This document shows positions 55,212 through 62,671 of a stretch of 64,000 nt of DNA, one piece after another (the first letter of the stretch is position 1; each line of letters opens with the position of its first letter). Below the pieces are notes generated by a model. It saw only the letters and a program-made list of their open reading frames with translations, was not told the origin of the DNA and did not search any database. This DNA comes from Actinocorallia populi. GTDB lineage: Bacteria; Actinomycetota; Actinomycetes; Streptosporangiales; Streptosporangiaceae. The position numbers were made by a program, and so were the translations under genes. The stretch covers positions 233,924 through 297,923 of the forward strand of contig NZ_PVZV01000010.1 of NCBI RefSeq assembly GCF_002995495.1, given 5' to 3'.

Positions 55212-56194
55212 CCCAGCCGGAGACCGGCGAGAGCCGGCTCGACCGCCTCGCGGGGAGCCGGCGCCTCGTCGCGCCAGGCGGCGGCGGCCAGGGCGTACAG
55301 GCCGTGCCAGGGGTTCCCGCCGCCGCTGAGCCGCACCGCGGGACCGTCCCAGGCGGCCGACCAGCCGCCGCACGTGTGGACGCCGGCCCGCTCCTCGACC
55401 GGGGGGTGCTCGACGAGCAGGCCGGTCAGGTCGGGCGCCAGGTAGGTGGGGCGGTGGTGCGGCGGGGCCGTCAGGGCCATCAGGGGGTCGCTCACGCCGG
55501 TGAAGACCAGGAGGCTGTCGGCGCCGCCGTTGTGGGCGCCCTCGATGTCGGTGTCGAGGCGGTCGCCGACGATCAGGGGGCGTTCGGCGCCCGTGCGCAG
55601 GATGCTCTCGCGGTGCAGGGGCGTCTCGGGCTTGCCGGTGACGATCGGGGCGACGCCGGTGGCGTACCTGATCACCTGGGAGAGCGAGCCGTTGCCGGGC
55701 TTGGGCGGCCCGGAGGGGGCCGGGACGGTGAAGTCGCCGTTGGAGGCGACGAACAGCGCACCGTTCCGGACGGCCTGGGCGCCCTCGGCGATCAGGCCGT
55801 ACCCCAGGTTCGGCGAGAACCCCTGGACGACGGCCTCCGGGCGCTCGGCCGCCGTCGAGACGGGCGTCAGGCCCTGCGCGTACAGCGCGTGCCGCAGAGC
55901 GGTGTCGCCGACCACCAGCACCCTCGCCCCGGCCGGGAGGCGTTCGGCGAGCAGCCGGGCGGCGGCCTGCGCGGAGGTCACCACGTCCTCGGCCGTGGCC
56001 GGGACGCCCAGGCTCGTCAGCAGCCCCGCGACGGCGCTGGGCGTCCGTGACGCGTTGTTCGTCACATAGGCCAGCCGCATCCCCTGGGCCCGCGCCTTGG
56101 CCAGGGAATCGGCGGCGTTCTCCACCGGACGGCGGCCTCGGTAGACGACCCCGTCCAGGTCCAGCAGCGCCACGTCGTAGGCGTCGATCAGCAT
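55208..56194 (-). CDS. HAD-superfamily IIA hydrolase
   Basis: 328 residues. HAD motif I LLDLDGVVYRG with the nucleophile Asp, motif II in YVTNNAS, motif III/IV in IVTGKPE and IVGDRLDTDIEGA. The cap type is that of NagD/PGP phosphatases, which remove phosphate from small metabolites; the mycobacterial Rv1692 at this locus is a glycerol 3-phosphate phosphatase. It lies three bases behind the TPR gene. A C-terminal extension of about 70 residues (after LLVEHPPVEE) is Trp-rich and typical of actinobacterial members. Confidence 0.9.
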   Translation of the reverse strand: MLIDAYDVALLDLDGVVYRGRRPVENAADSLAKARAQGMRLAYVTNNASRTPSAVAGLLTSLGVPATAEDVVTSAQAAARLLAERLPAGARVLVVGDTALRHALYAQGLTPVSTAAERPEAVVQGFSPNLGYGLIAEGAQAVRNGALFVASNGDFTVPAPSGPPKPGNGSLSQVIRYATGVAPIVTGKPETPLHRESILRTGAERPLIVGDRLDTDIEGAHNGGADSLLVFTGVSDPLMALTAPPHHRPTYLAPDLTGLLVEHPPVEERAGVHTCGGWSAAWDGPAVRLSGGGNPWHGLYALAAAAWRDEAPAPREAVEPALAGLRLG

Positions 56195-56197
56195 TCG

Positions 56198-56611
56198 TCA
56201 TCTCCGGGAGTCGAGGGTGGCTCGGGCATGCCGCAACGCTGAGGCGTAGTCCCGGTTCTCCGGCCGCATCGCCGCGGCCAGCGCCAGGTGCTCCACCGCG
56301 GCCTCGAACTCGCCCATCCGGCTCAGCGCCAGGCCCAGCCCGAACCGGGCGTAGTCCTCCGCCGGATTCTCCTCGATGATCGACTGGAAGCTCTCGGCGG
56401 CCTCGGCGTAGTGCCGCGCCCCCAGCAGCGCCCGCCCCAGCGCCTCCCGGAGGCTGGGGGAATGCGGTTCCGCCTCCACCGCCCTGGCCAGCAACTGCGC
56501 GGCCGCCGCCGGGCTTCCCGAGTCCAGCAGCCGCATACCGCGCGAATAAAGGTCGTAGACGTCCGGCGGGGTCTCCTTCGGCTCATCTGAATCTTGAACC
56601 AAAGCGTGCAC
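56198..56611 (-). CDS. Small TPR-repeat protein
   Basis: 137 residues. Three tetratricopeptide repeats (about 25-130; SRGMRLLDSGSPAAAAQLLA, RALLGARHYAEAAESFQSII, LSRMGEFEAAVEHLALAA) form a short protein-binding scaffold. The GTG at 56611 lies ten bases after GGAGG. It precedes the HAD phosphatase by three bases, so they form an operon. Longer frames toward 58864 overlap genes on the other strand and are not coding. Confidence 0.85.
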   Translation of the reverse strand: MHALVQDSDEPKETPPDVYDLYSRGMRLLDSGSPAAAAQLLARAVEAEPHSPSLREALGRALLGARHYAEAAESFQSIIEENPAEDYARFGLGLALSRMGEFEAAVEHLALAAAMRPENRDYASALRHARATLDSRR

Positions 56612-56746
56612 CTCCCATACACCTCCATCCCTACTATGCCCCGGCACCGAACACACCGATCCTTCGCTCGTACCGCGAAACGATGATCTCCAAGGCCGTT
56701 CACCGGTAGCCTGACGCGATTTCCACCGAGCAGACCGGGGTTCCTC

Positions 56747-57709
56747 ATGGCCGTTCCGCGCCGCGCGTCTTCGACACGCGCCCTTGTTCTCCTGGCCGTG
56801 GCCGCCCTGGGCGCCGCCTCGCTCCCGCTGCACGCCTCGGCCGCTCCGGCGAAGTGGCGGATCGAGGGCACCCGCGGCGCCGAGATCAAGGTCCCGGGCG
56901 GCTGGAAGACCAACGACTTCGGCTGCCTCATGAGCGACGCCCCCAGCGTGGTCAGGTCTTCGGGCCCCGAACTGGCGTGCTACACCCCCGAGTCGCCGCG
57001 CAAGGAACTGGCCATCCTCGACTACGAGGAGTCCCAGCCGGAAGGCGTGCGGCTCACCGGCACCCCCGCCGAGGTCACCGTGTCGGGGAGGAAGGGCAGC
57101 CGGCTGGAGGAGAGGCTTCCCGACGGCCGTTACGCCGGTTACGTCAAGGTCCCGTCCGCCGCTCTGGTCCTGACCGTCCGCACCCTCAGCCGATCCAGGA
57201 CCACCCGCATCCTCGACACCCTCCGCTTCGTCAGAACCGACGCGAACGGCTGTCCCTCCGACAGCCGCCGCGCCCCGCAACGGCCCGGCGGGGTGAAGGG
57301 CTCCACCCTGGCCCCCGTCTCTCCGGTCTCCGTCTCGGTCTGCCACTACGGCGGCGGCATGTTCGACGACGACCGCAAGGCCGTCAAGAAGCACGGCCTC
57401 CCCATCGACGCCTCCTACCGTCTGAGCGGCGCCGAGGCCAGGCGCCTGGCCTCGGCGCTCAACAAGGCACGGCGCGGCGGCAACAAGGACGTCCCGGCCT
57501 CCCAGTGCTCGGGGGGCGCCGCCCCGTATCCCGACGTCGTCCTCCGTTTCAAGGACCGTTCCGGTCGGCGCAGCACCCTCTTCGTCACCTTCCAGTCCTG
57601 CAAGAAGCGCGGTATCGACAACGGCGCCCGCAAAGGCCGGATCACCGAGAAGCTCCTCGACAAGATCATGGACCCCCTGCACGTGGGTTACGGCTACTCG
57701 CGGTTGTGA
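56747..57709 (+). CDS. Secreted protein of unknown function
   Basis: 320 residues. A signal peptide of about 32 residues (ALVLLAVAALGAASLPLHAS) is visible. The mature part is basic with at least six cysteines, which could form disulfides outside the cell, and GCPSDSR and VCHYGGGMFDDD segments that I do not recognise. The start ATG has no clear ribosome site. It is divergent from the TPR gene. It may be a lineage-specific exported protein. No adjacent gene gives a role. Confidence 0.75.
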   Translation: MAVPRRASSTRALVLLAVAALGAASLPLHASAAPAKWRIEGTRGAEIKVPGGWKTNDFGCLMSDAPSVVRSSGPELACYTPESPRKELAILDYEESQPEGVRLTGTPAEVTVSGRKGSRLEERLPDGRYAGYVKVPSAALVLTVRTLSRSRTTRILDTLRFVRTDANGCPSDSRRAPQRPGGVKGSTLAPVSPVSVSVCHYGGGMFDDDRKAVKKHGLPIDASYRLSGAEARRLASALNKARRGGNKDVPASQCSGGAAPYPDVVLRFKDRSGRRSTLFVTFQSCKKRGIDNGARKGRITEKLLDKIMDPLHVGYGYSRL

Positions 57710-57796
57710 CGGAACCCGGGAATCACCCGGGCCCGTCCAGGACTTGAACCGAACGTGAGTACTTCGTCTGCAGGCCGGTCCGTACGATCTCCCGAC

Positions 57797-59026
57797 ATGG
57801 ACCGCATCGACCAGCGCGGGGGGCTGGAACTCCTCCCCTTCTCCGGCGTCCGCTTCTCCCCTTCGGCCGTCGGGAACCTGGAGGCGGTCACCTGCCCGCC
57901 GTACGACCTCATCGACGAGGAGGACCTGGGGCGGCTGCGGGCGGGCGCGTCCCACAACATCGTGCAGATCACCCTGCCCGGCGGCGGCTACGAGGCGGCA
58001 GGGCGGACCCTGCGCGAGTGGCTCGCCGACGGGACGCTGATCACCGACGGCTCGCCCGCCCTGTACGTCTACGAGATGGGCGGGCCCCGGTTCCTGCAGC
58101 GCGGCCTGATCGGCTGCGTGGGGCTGCGGGACGAGTCCGAGGGGGTGATCCTGCCGCACGAGAACGTCTACCCGGGCCCCGTGCGCGACCGGCTCGCCCT
58201 GCTGGAGGCCACCCGCGCCAACCTGGAGCCGATCTTCCTGACCTACGAGGGCGACGGGCCGGCCAGCGACCTGGTCGACCGGGTCGCCGACGGCTCCGCG
58301 CCCGTACTGGAGATCGTCTCCGGGGACGGGACCCGGCACCGGTTGTGGCGGCTGGAGGACGACGGGACCGTCGCGGCCGACCTGCGCGACCGCCGGGCAC
58401 TGATCGCCGACGGCCACCACCGCTACGCCGCGTACCGGGAGTACCAGGCCCGCCGGGACGGTCCGGGCCCGTGGGACCACGGGCTGGCCCTCCTGGTCGA
58501 CTCCCTGCGCTATCCCCCGCACCTGGGCGCCATCCACCGCGTCCTGCCGGACCTCGACCCGCAGGAGGCCGTCACGCGGGCCGCCGAGGCCTTCCGGGTC
58601 ACGCCGCTGGAGGGCGGCCTCGCCAAGGGGCTGGCCGCCCTGGAGGCCTCCCCGGACGGGCTGCTGATCGCGGGTTCGGGGTGCCGCCTGTGGCTGCTCA
58701 CCGACCCCGATCCCGTCCGGCTGGCCGCGGACCTGCCCGCCGACCGCTCCGAGCGCTGGCGTTCGCTCAACACCGCGGTCCTGGACGGGCTCCTGATCGA
58801 CGGCCTGTGGAAGATCGTCCCGGACGAGCACAACGTCCAGGTCGTGCACGACGACCCGGCGCACGCGGTCGCCCGCGCGAGCCGCACGGAGGGGACGGCG
58901 GTGATCCTCGGCCCGCTGACGGTCCCGGAGGTGATGGCGCTGGCCGCCGGCGGGGAGCGGGTGCCCAGGAAGTCGACGTCGTTCGGGCCCAAGCCGCGCA
59001 CCGGGCTGGTCATGCGGCTGATCTGA
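57797..59026 (+). CDS. DUF1015-family protein
   Basis: 409 residues. The opening LLPFSGVRFSPSAVGNLEAVTCPPYDLI is followed by LYVYEM, a LPHENVYPGPVRDRLALLEA segment and IADGHHRYAAYREYQ, all hallmarks of DUF1015. His residues in DGHHRY are conserved. The family is often called ParB-like or SerK-like, but no reaction is firmly known to me. The ATG at 57797 is preferred over a GTG at 57755 because it puts the domain near the start. No operon partner is evident; the next gene starts 51 bases on. Confidence 0.9.
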   Translation: MDRIDQRGGLELLPFSGVRFSPSAVGNLEAVTCPPYDLIDEEDLGRLRAGASHNIVQITLPGGGYEAAGRTLREWLADGTLITDGSPALYVYEMGGPRFLQRGLIGCVGLRDESEGVILPHENVYPGPVRDRLALLEATRANLEPIFLTYEGDGPASDLVDRVADGSAPVLEIVSGDGTRHRLWRLEDDGTVAADLRDRRALIADGHHRYAAYREYQARRDGPGPWDHGLALLVDSLRYPPHLGAIHRVLPDLDPQEAVTRAAEAFRVTPLEGGLAKGLAALEASPDGLLIAGSGCRLWLLTDPDPVRLAADLPADRSERWRSLNTAVLDGLLIDGLWKIVPDEHNVQVVHDDPAHAVARASRTEGTAVILGPLTVPEVMALAAGGERVPRKSTSFGPKPRTGLVMRLI

Positions 59027-59043
59027 GGCCCGCCGCCTTTACG

Positions 59044-59080
59044 TTGTAGATCATTAATGGCGGGTTAGGGTGTGGGCATG
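59044..59080 (+). promoter_or_regulatory. Promoter of a likely nearly leaderless transcript
   Basis: TTGTAG (59044-59049), 16 bases, TAGGGT (59066-59071), then six bases to the ATG at 59078. There is no ribosome-binding site, in keeping with leaderless translation, which is frequent in actinobacteria. Confidence 0.4.
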
Positions 59081-59995
59081 GCGAACCTGATCACGCCGCT
59101 CGGCGACGACGTCTACGAGATCGACACCCAGATGGCCGGTTTCCAGGGCATCACCGCCGGCTACCTGATCCTCGGCGACCGGCCCTGCCTCATCGAACCG
59201 GGCACCTCCGGATCCGCCCCCGTCGTCCGGGAGGCGCTGTCCTCCCTGGGCGTGTCGGCGGACGACCTGGCCTCGGTGGTCGTCACCCACATCCACCTCG
59301 ACCACGCCGGCGGCGTCGGCGACATCGCCGCCCTCTACCCGTCCGCCGAGGTCGTCGTCCACGAGAAGGGCGCCCGCCACCTCGTCTCGCCCGAACGGCT
59401 CGTGCGCAGCGCCCGCATGGTCTTCGGCGACATGTTCGACGCCCTCTTCGGCGAGCTGAAGCCCACCGACGCCGCCCGCATCACCTCCGTGGAGGACACC
59501 GGGGTGGTCGACCTGGGCGGCGGCCGGCGGCTGGAGACCTACTACTCCCCAGGCCACGCCCGCCACCACGTCGGCCTGCTCGACTCCCTCACCGGCGACC
59601 TGTACGTCGGGGACGCCGCGGGCATCTACATCCCCGAGACCGCCGAGGTCCGCCCCGCCACGCCCCCGCCGGACTTCGACCTGGAGACGGCGCTCGCCTC
59701 CCTCGACCGCTTCCGGGAGCTCCGGCCCACCCGGCTGCTGTTCGCCCACTACGGCCCCGTGACGGACGTCCCCCTCACCCTCGACCGCTCCGAGGAGGAG
59801 CTGCGGCTGTGGGTCGAGACCGTCCGGCAGGCCCACGACGCCGGGATGGACGTCGACCACGCCGTCGCCATGGTCTCCGAGCGCACCGCCGGGCGGTACC
59901 GCTCCTACGAGGACCCCGAGCTGCGGGAGAAGTACGAGGTCCTCAACAGCACGTCGAGCAACGTGGCCGGGATCATGCACTCGCTCAGGACCTGA
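59078..59995 (+). CDS. Metallo-beta-lactamase-fold hydrolase
   Basis: 305 residues. Zinc ligands are in VTHIHLDHAGG (HxHxDH), a His in SPGHARHHVG, an Asp in VGDAAGIY, and a final His in FAHYGPV. The C-terminal helical extension (about 220-300) is typical of RNase Z-distinct hydrolases of small substrates. No partner gene tells the substrate. ATG at 59078 preferred over GTG two codons earlier. Likely cytoplasmic. Confidence 0.9.
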   Translation: MANLITPLGDDVYEIDTQMAGFQGITAGYLILGDRPCLIEPGTSGSAPVVREALSSLGVSADDLASVVVTHIHLDHAGGVGDIAALYPSAEVVVHEKGARHLVSPERLVRSARMVFGDMFDALFGELKPTDAARITSVEDTGVVDLGGGRRLETYYSPGHARHHVGLLDSLTGDLYVGDAAGIYIPETAEVRPATPPPDFDLETALASLDRFRELRPTRLLFAHYGPVTDVPLTLDRSEEELRLWVETVRQAHDAGMDVDHAVAMVSERTAGRYRSYEDPELREKYEVLNSTSSNVAGIMHSLRT

Positions 59996-60044
59996 CCGCG
60001 AGGCCGCGGCCTGCACATCCCTTCCCAGGAAATGGGACATCGCC

Positions 60045-60065
60045 GTGTTCTTCCAGGAAGAACAC
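60045..60065. promoter_or_regulatory. 21-bp perfect palindrome upstream of the DUF2776 gene
   Basis: GTGTTCTTCC-A-GGAAGAACAC: ten-base arms around one base, 46 bases before the ATG. Tight spacing is more like a dimer-binding operator than a terminator for the preceding metallo-hydrolase, though the latter (stop at 59995) is possible. Confidence 0.5.
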
Positions 60066-60111
60066 GAGGCAGGAACCGGAGGTAGTGCCGCCGAACCGTT
60101 CCGGAGCGATG

Positions 60112-61152
60112 ATGAACCTGGGCATCAGCGTCCTCTTCAGGGCCATTCCGCTGGCCATGGGTGCCGTCTGCCTCGCGTTCGGCCTCTACCTGCTCCGCGT
60201 CGACGACCCCGTGCACTTCGTCGCCGGGCATGTCAACATCGCGCTGGCCGGCATCTGCTACGCGCTGTTCACCACCGCCGCGACGATCATCCGGCAGCTG
60301 ATCGAGCGCTACGACACCCTCTGGCGCTTCCTGCTCCCGGCGTCCGGCTACCTGGTGGCCCTGCTCACCGTCATCTGGGGCATCGTCCTCGTCCGCCGGG
60401 GCCACGCGCCTGAGGACGACCTCGCCGGCCACGTGGTGCTCGGCGTCGGGCTCATCTCCGCCTGCGTCAGCACCGTGGCCACCTCCTCCACCTACTTCAC
60501 CTTCATCTCGCGCAACGCCTCCCAAGGGCCCGAGGCGGGAGCGCCCGACGAGGTGTACTCGGCGGCGACCGGACGGGTCCTCATCGCCATCCCGTTCGTC
60601 TGCGGCCTCATCGAGGTCGTCCTGGCGATCGCGTTGTGGACCGGGGGCGGCAGCGCCTCCTGGACCGCCGGCCACGTGGTGTTCGGCCTGGGCATGATCT
60701 GCCTGAGCCTGGTCTCCCTGGTGGCCAGCATCGTCCGCCAGGTCCGCAACGGCTTCGGCGAGCCCGAGCGCTACCGGTGGAGCGCGATGGTCGTCGCGCT
60801 CGGCACGGTCAACATCCTGCTCGGCCTGGGGGTGCTGCTCTTCTCGGACTCCCCCGCCCGCATCGCGCCCGGCTGCGTCCTCATCGGCCTCGGCCTGATC
60901 TGCTACAGCATCCTGTCCAAGGCGCTGCTGCTGGCACTGGTCTGGCGGCGCCAGGCGCCCCTGGCCAACCGCATTCCCCTCCTGCCGATCATCACCGCCC
61001 TCACCTGCCTGTTCTTCTCCGCCTTCCTCGCCGAGGCCGCCGACACCGACACGTCCTTCTTCGTCGCCGCACGGGTCCTGGTCGGCCTCGGCGCCGTCTG
61101 CTTCACCCTCTTCTCGATCGTCTCCATCCTCGAGGCCGGGACCTCGGGCTGA
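60112..61152 (+). CDS. YhiM-like (DUF2776) inner membrane protein
   Basis: 346 residues with nine or ten membrane segments. Repeating FVAGHVNIALAGICYALFTT, LAGHVVLGVGLISACVSTVA and TAGHVVFGLGMICLSLVSLV match the DUF2776 pattern of E. coli YhiM, linked to acid and low-temperature lipid homeostasis. The repeats suggest internal duplication with a conserved Gly-His in each. The ATG at 60112 lies five bases after GGAG. It is convergent with phoX. Whether it does the same job in an actinomycete is unknown. Confidence 0.85.
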   Translation: MNLGISVLFRAIPLAMGAVCLAFGLYLLRVDDPVHFVAGHVNIALAGICYALFTTAATIIRQLIERYDTLWRFLLPASGYLVALLTVIWGIVLVRRGHAPEDDLAGHVVLGVGLISACVSTVATSSTYFTFISRNASQGPEAGAPDEVYSAATGRVLIAIPFVCGLIEVVLAIALWTGGGSASWTAGHVVFGLGMICLSLVSLVASIVRQVRNGFGEPERYRWSAMVVALGTVNILLGLGVLLFSDSPARIAPGCVLIGLGLICYSILSKALLLALVWRRQAPLANRIPLLPIITALTCLFFSAFLAEAADTDTSFFVAARVLVGLGAVCFTLFSIVSILEAGTSG

Positions 61153-61156
61153 GCGC

Positions 61157-62323
61157 TCAGGACCGGAACGGGCCGCTCACCTCGTAGGTCACCCCGCCGT
61201 TGCCGAGGATGACGCCGCTGCTGCCCCGCTGGGAGGAGAAGTACAGCCGCCTCCCGTCCGGGGAGAAGGCCGGGCCGGTGATCTCCGAGTCGGGGTGCCC
61301 CTCGATCTGCAGGAACGGGGCGACGACTCCCTCGGGGGTGATCAGATTGATCTGCATGTCGTCGCCGTCCTCGGCGATGTACAGGTCGCCGCCGGGAGTG
61401 CCGGTGATGTTGTCGACGCCCTTCAGCGTGGCCGCCCCGCCCTCGACGAGGTCGTCGTCGTACGCGATGCCGAGGACCTCGTTCGCCGCGTCGTAGGACC
61501 ACACGCGGTTGTCGCCCTTGGTGGTGAAGTAGCAGACGCCGTCGCCGTAGTGGCAGCCCTCGCCGCCGGTGAACCGCATCGCCCCGGGCACCTGGTCGCG
61601 GGTGGGGGTCAGCCACCGCTGCGGCTGGGGGACCCGCTCCCAGCGGACCTTCCCCGGACCCGAGCCGACCAGCACCTCCAGCGTCCCCGACGACAGGTCG
61701 CCCCAGGTGCTCGGGACGAAGCGGTAGAAGCAGCCGTCGGAGCGGTCCTCGGTGAGGTAGACGACCTTCCGGTCCGGGTCGCAGGCCGCCGCCTCGTGCT
61801 TGAACCGGCCGAGCGCGGGCCGCTTCCGCGCGGCGTTCTTCCCGTACGGGTCGGTCTCGTAGACGCAGCCGTAGTCGTACTCCTCGCACGACAGCCACGT
61901 CCCCCACGGCGTCGCCCCGCCCGCGCAGTTGATCTGCGTCATGGACAGCGTCCGGTAGGCGTCGAGGATCGTCCCGTCGGCCGCGAAGCGCACCGCCGAG
62001 ACCCCGCCCACGAGCGGCACCTCGGAGTTGCTCACGTAGATCCACCCGTCCCCGTCGGGGAAGCAGGCTCCTCCGTCGGGCGCCGCATGCCACATGTAAC
62101 CGGTGTCGGCGACCTCCTGCATCGACCGCGCGACCACCCGGCTGACGAACCCCTGGGGCAACCGCAACCCGTTCGCGTCCACCGGCCCCAGCGGCCCGTA
62201 CGGACCCGCCCCCGGCTGCGCCGGACCCGCGAAGGCGCTCTGCCACAACCCTCCCGCGAAGGCTGTCGCACCCGTCCCCACCACAGCAGCCCGCAGAAAG
62301 TTCCGCCGTCCCACACCGCGCAT
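61157..62323 (-). CDS. PhoX-family (DUF839) alkaline phosphatase-like protein, Tat-exported
   Basis: 388 residues. A twin-arginine signal (GRRNFLRAAVVGTGATAFAG) predicts Tat export. The DUF839 beta-propeller has SNSEVPLVGGVSAVRF, TPWGTWLSCEEYDYG, YFTTKGDNRVW and FSPDGRRLYFSSQRG, typical of PhoX, which uses calcium and iron and releases phosphate from esters outside the cell. Start ATG lies nine bases after GGAGGAG. The promoter TTGACT-17-CATATT lies 81-109 bases upstream. This member is shorter than Vibrio/Pseudomonas PhoX, so activity needs testing. Confidence 0.9.
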   Translation of the reverse strand: MRGVGRRNFLRAAVVGTGATAFAGGLWQSAFAGPAQPGAGPYGPLGPVDANGLRLPQGFVSRVVARSMQEVADTGYMWHAAPDGGACFPDGDGWIYVSNSEVPLVGGVSAVRFAADGTILDAYRTLSMTQINCAGGATPWGTWLSCEEYDYGCVYETDPYGKNAARKRPALGRFKHEAAACDPDRKVVYLTEDRSDGCFYRFVPSTWGDLSSGTLEVLVGSGPGKVRWERVPQPQRWLTPTRDQVPGAMRFTGGEGCHYGDGVCYFTTKGDNRVWSYDAANEVLGIAYDDDLVEGGAATLKGVDNITGTPGGDLYIAEDGDDMQINLITPEGVVAPFLQIEGHPDSEITGPAFSPDGRRLYFSSQRGSSGVILGNGGVTYEVSGPFRS

Positions 62324-62403
62324 AGCGTCCACTCCTCCTCGAGTACCACCGAACGCCGTGCAGTCGATCATCCGATCCCCCGCCAGACCACAACAGCCCC
62401 GTG

Positions 62404-62432
62404 AATATGACGCGAACACCCCGCCCAGTCAA
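62404..62432 (-). promoter_or_regulatory. Sigma-70-type promoter of the PhoX gene
   Basis: On the minus strand TTGACT (62432-62427), 17 bases, CATATT (62409-62404). It is the best -35/-10 pair seen in the window. GTTAGG and GTTCGGG boxes just upstream faintly resemble a PHO box but do not match well. Confidence 0.6.
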
Positions 62433-62461
62433 GACCCGAACTTTCCTCACCTAACACCTTT

Positions 62462-62551
62462 TCCCGGCTTGATGTCGCCGAAGACCGCCAGGGCCCGAGG
62501 ACCGATTCCGGGCTTGGCGTCGCCGAAGACCACCGCGGCTCGCGGGCCGGT
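62462..62551. repeat. 45-bp direct repeat, two copies
   Basis: Copies begin at 62462 and 62507; both carry (C/G)GGCTTGNNGTCGCCGAAGACC and a CG(C/A)GG-type end. They lie in the 348-base spacer between phoX and the TPR gene, together with the phoX promoter and a terminator. No gene is seen. Confidence 0.5.
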
Positions 62552-62633
62552 CCGCCGGCCGGGGCCGGCGCGTCCTCGCCGTCGGCGGCGGCGCGCGGGA
62601 GTCGAGGGCCGGGGGGTGGCGGCGGGGGACCGT

Positions 62634-62668
62634 GGGAAAAGAAGAAGGCCCGCACTGGGCGGGCCTTC
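62634..62668 (-). terminator. Intrinsic terminator of the TPR gene
   Basis: Arms GAAGGCCCGC (62644-62653) and GCGGGCCTTC (62659-62668), loop of five, then a T-rich run on the minus strand (TTCTTTTCC at 62642-62634). It starts three bases after the stop. It is the only terminator here with a U-tract. Confidence 0.85.
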
Positions 62669-62671
62669 TCG

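Noticed and set aside
60032..60085. 17-codon frame overlapping the 21-bp palindrome
   Set aside because: Ribosome site is too close to the ATG and the Arg-rich peptide shows no leader-peptide pattern.
62420..62445. PHO box upstream of phoX
   Set aside because: The GTTAGG/GTTCGGG words do not form the 11-bp direct repeats of the actinobacterial PhoP consensus.
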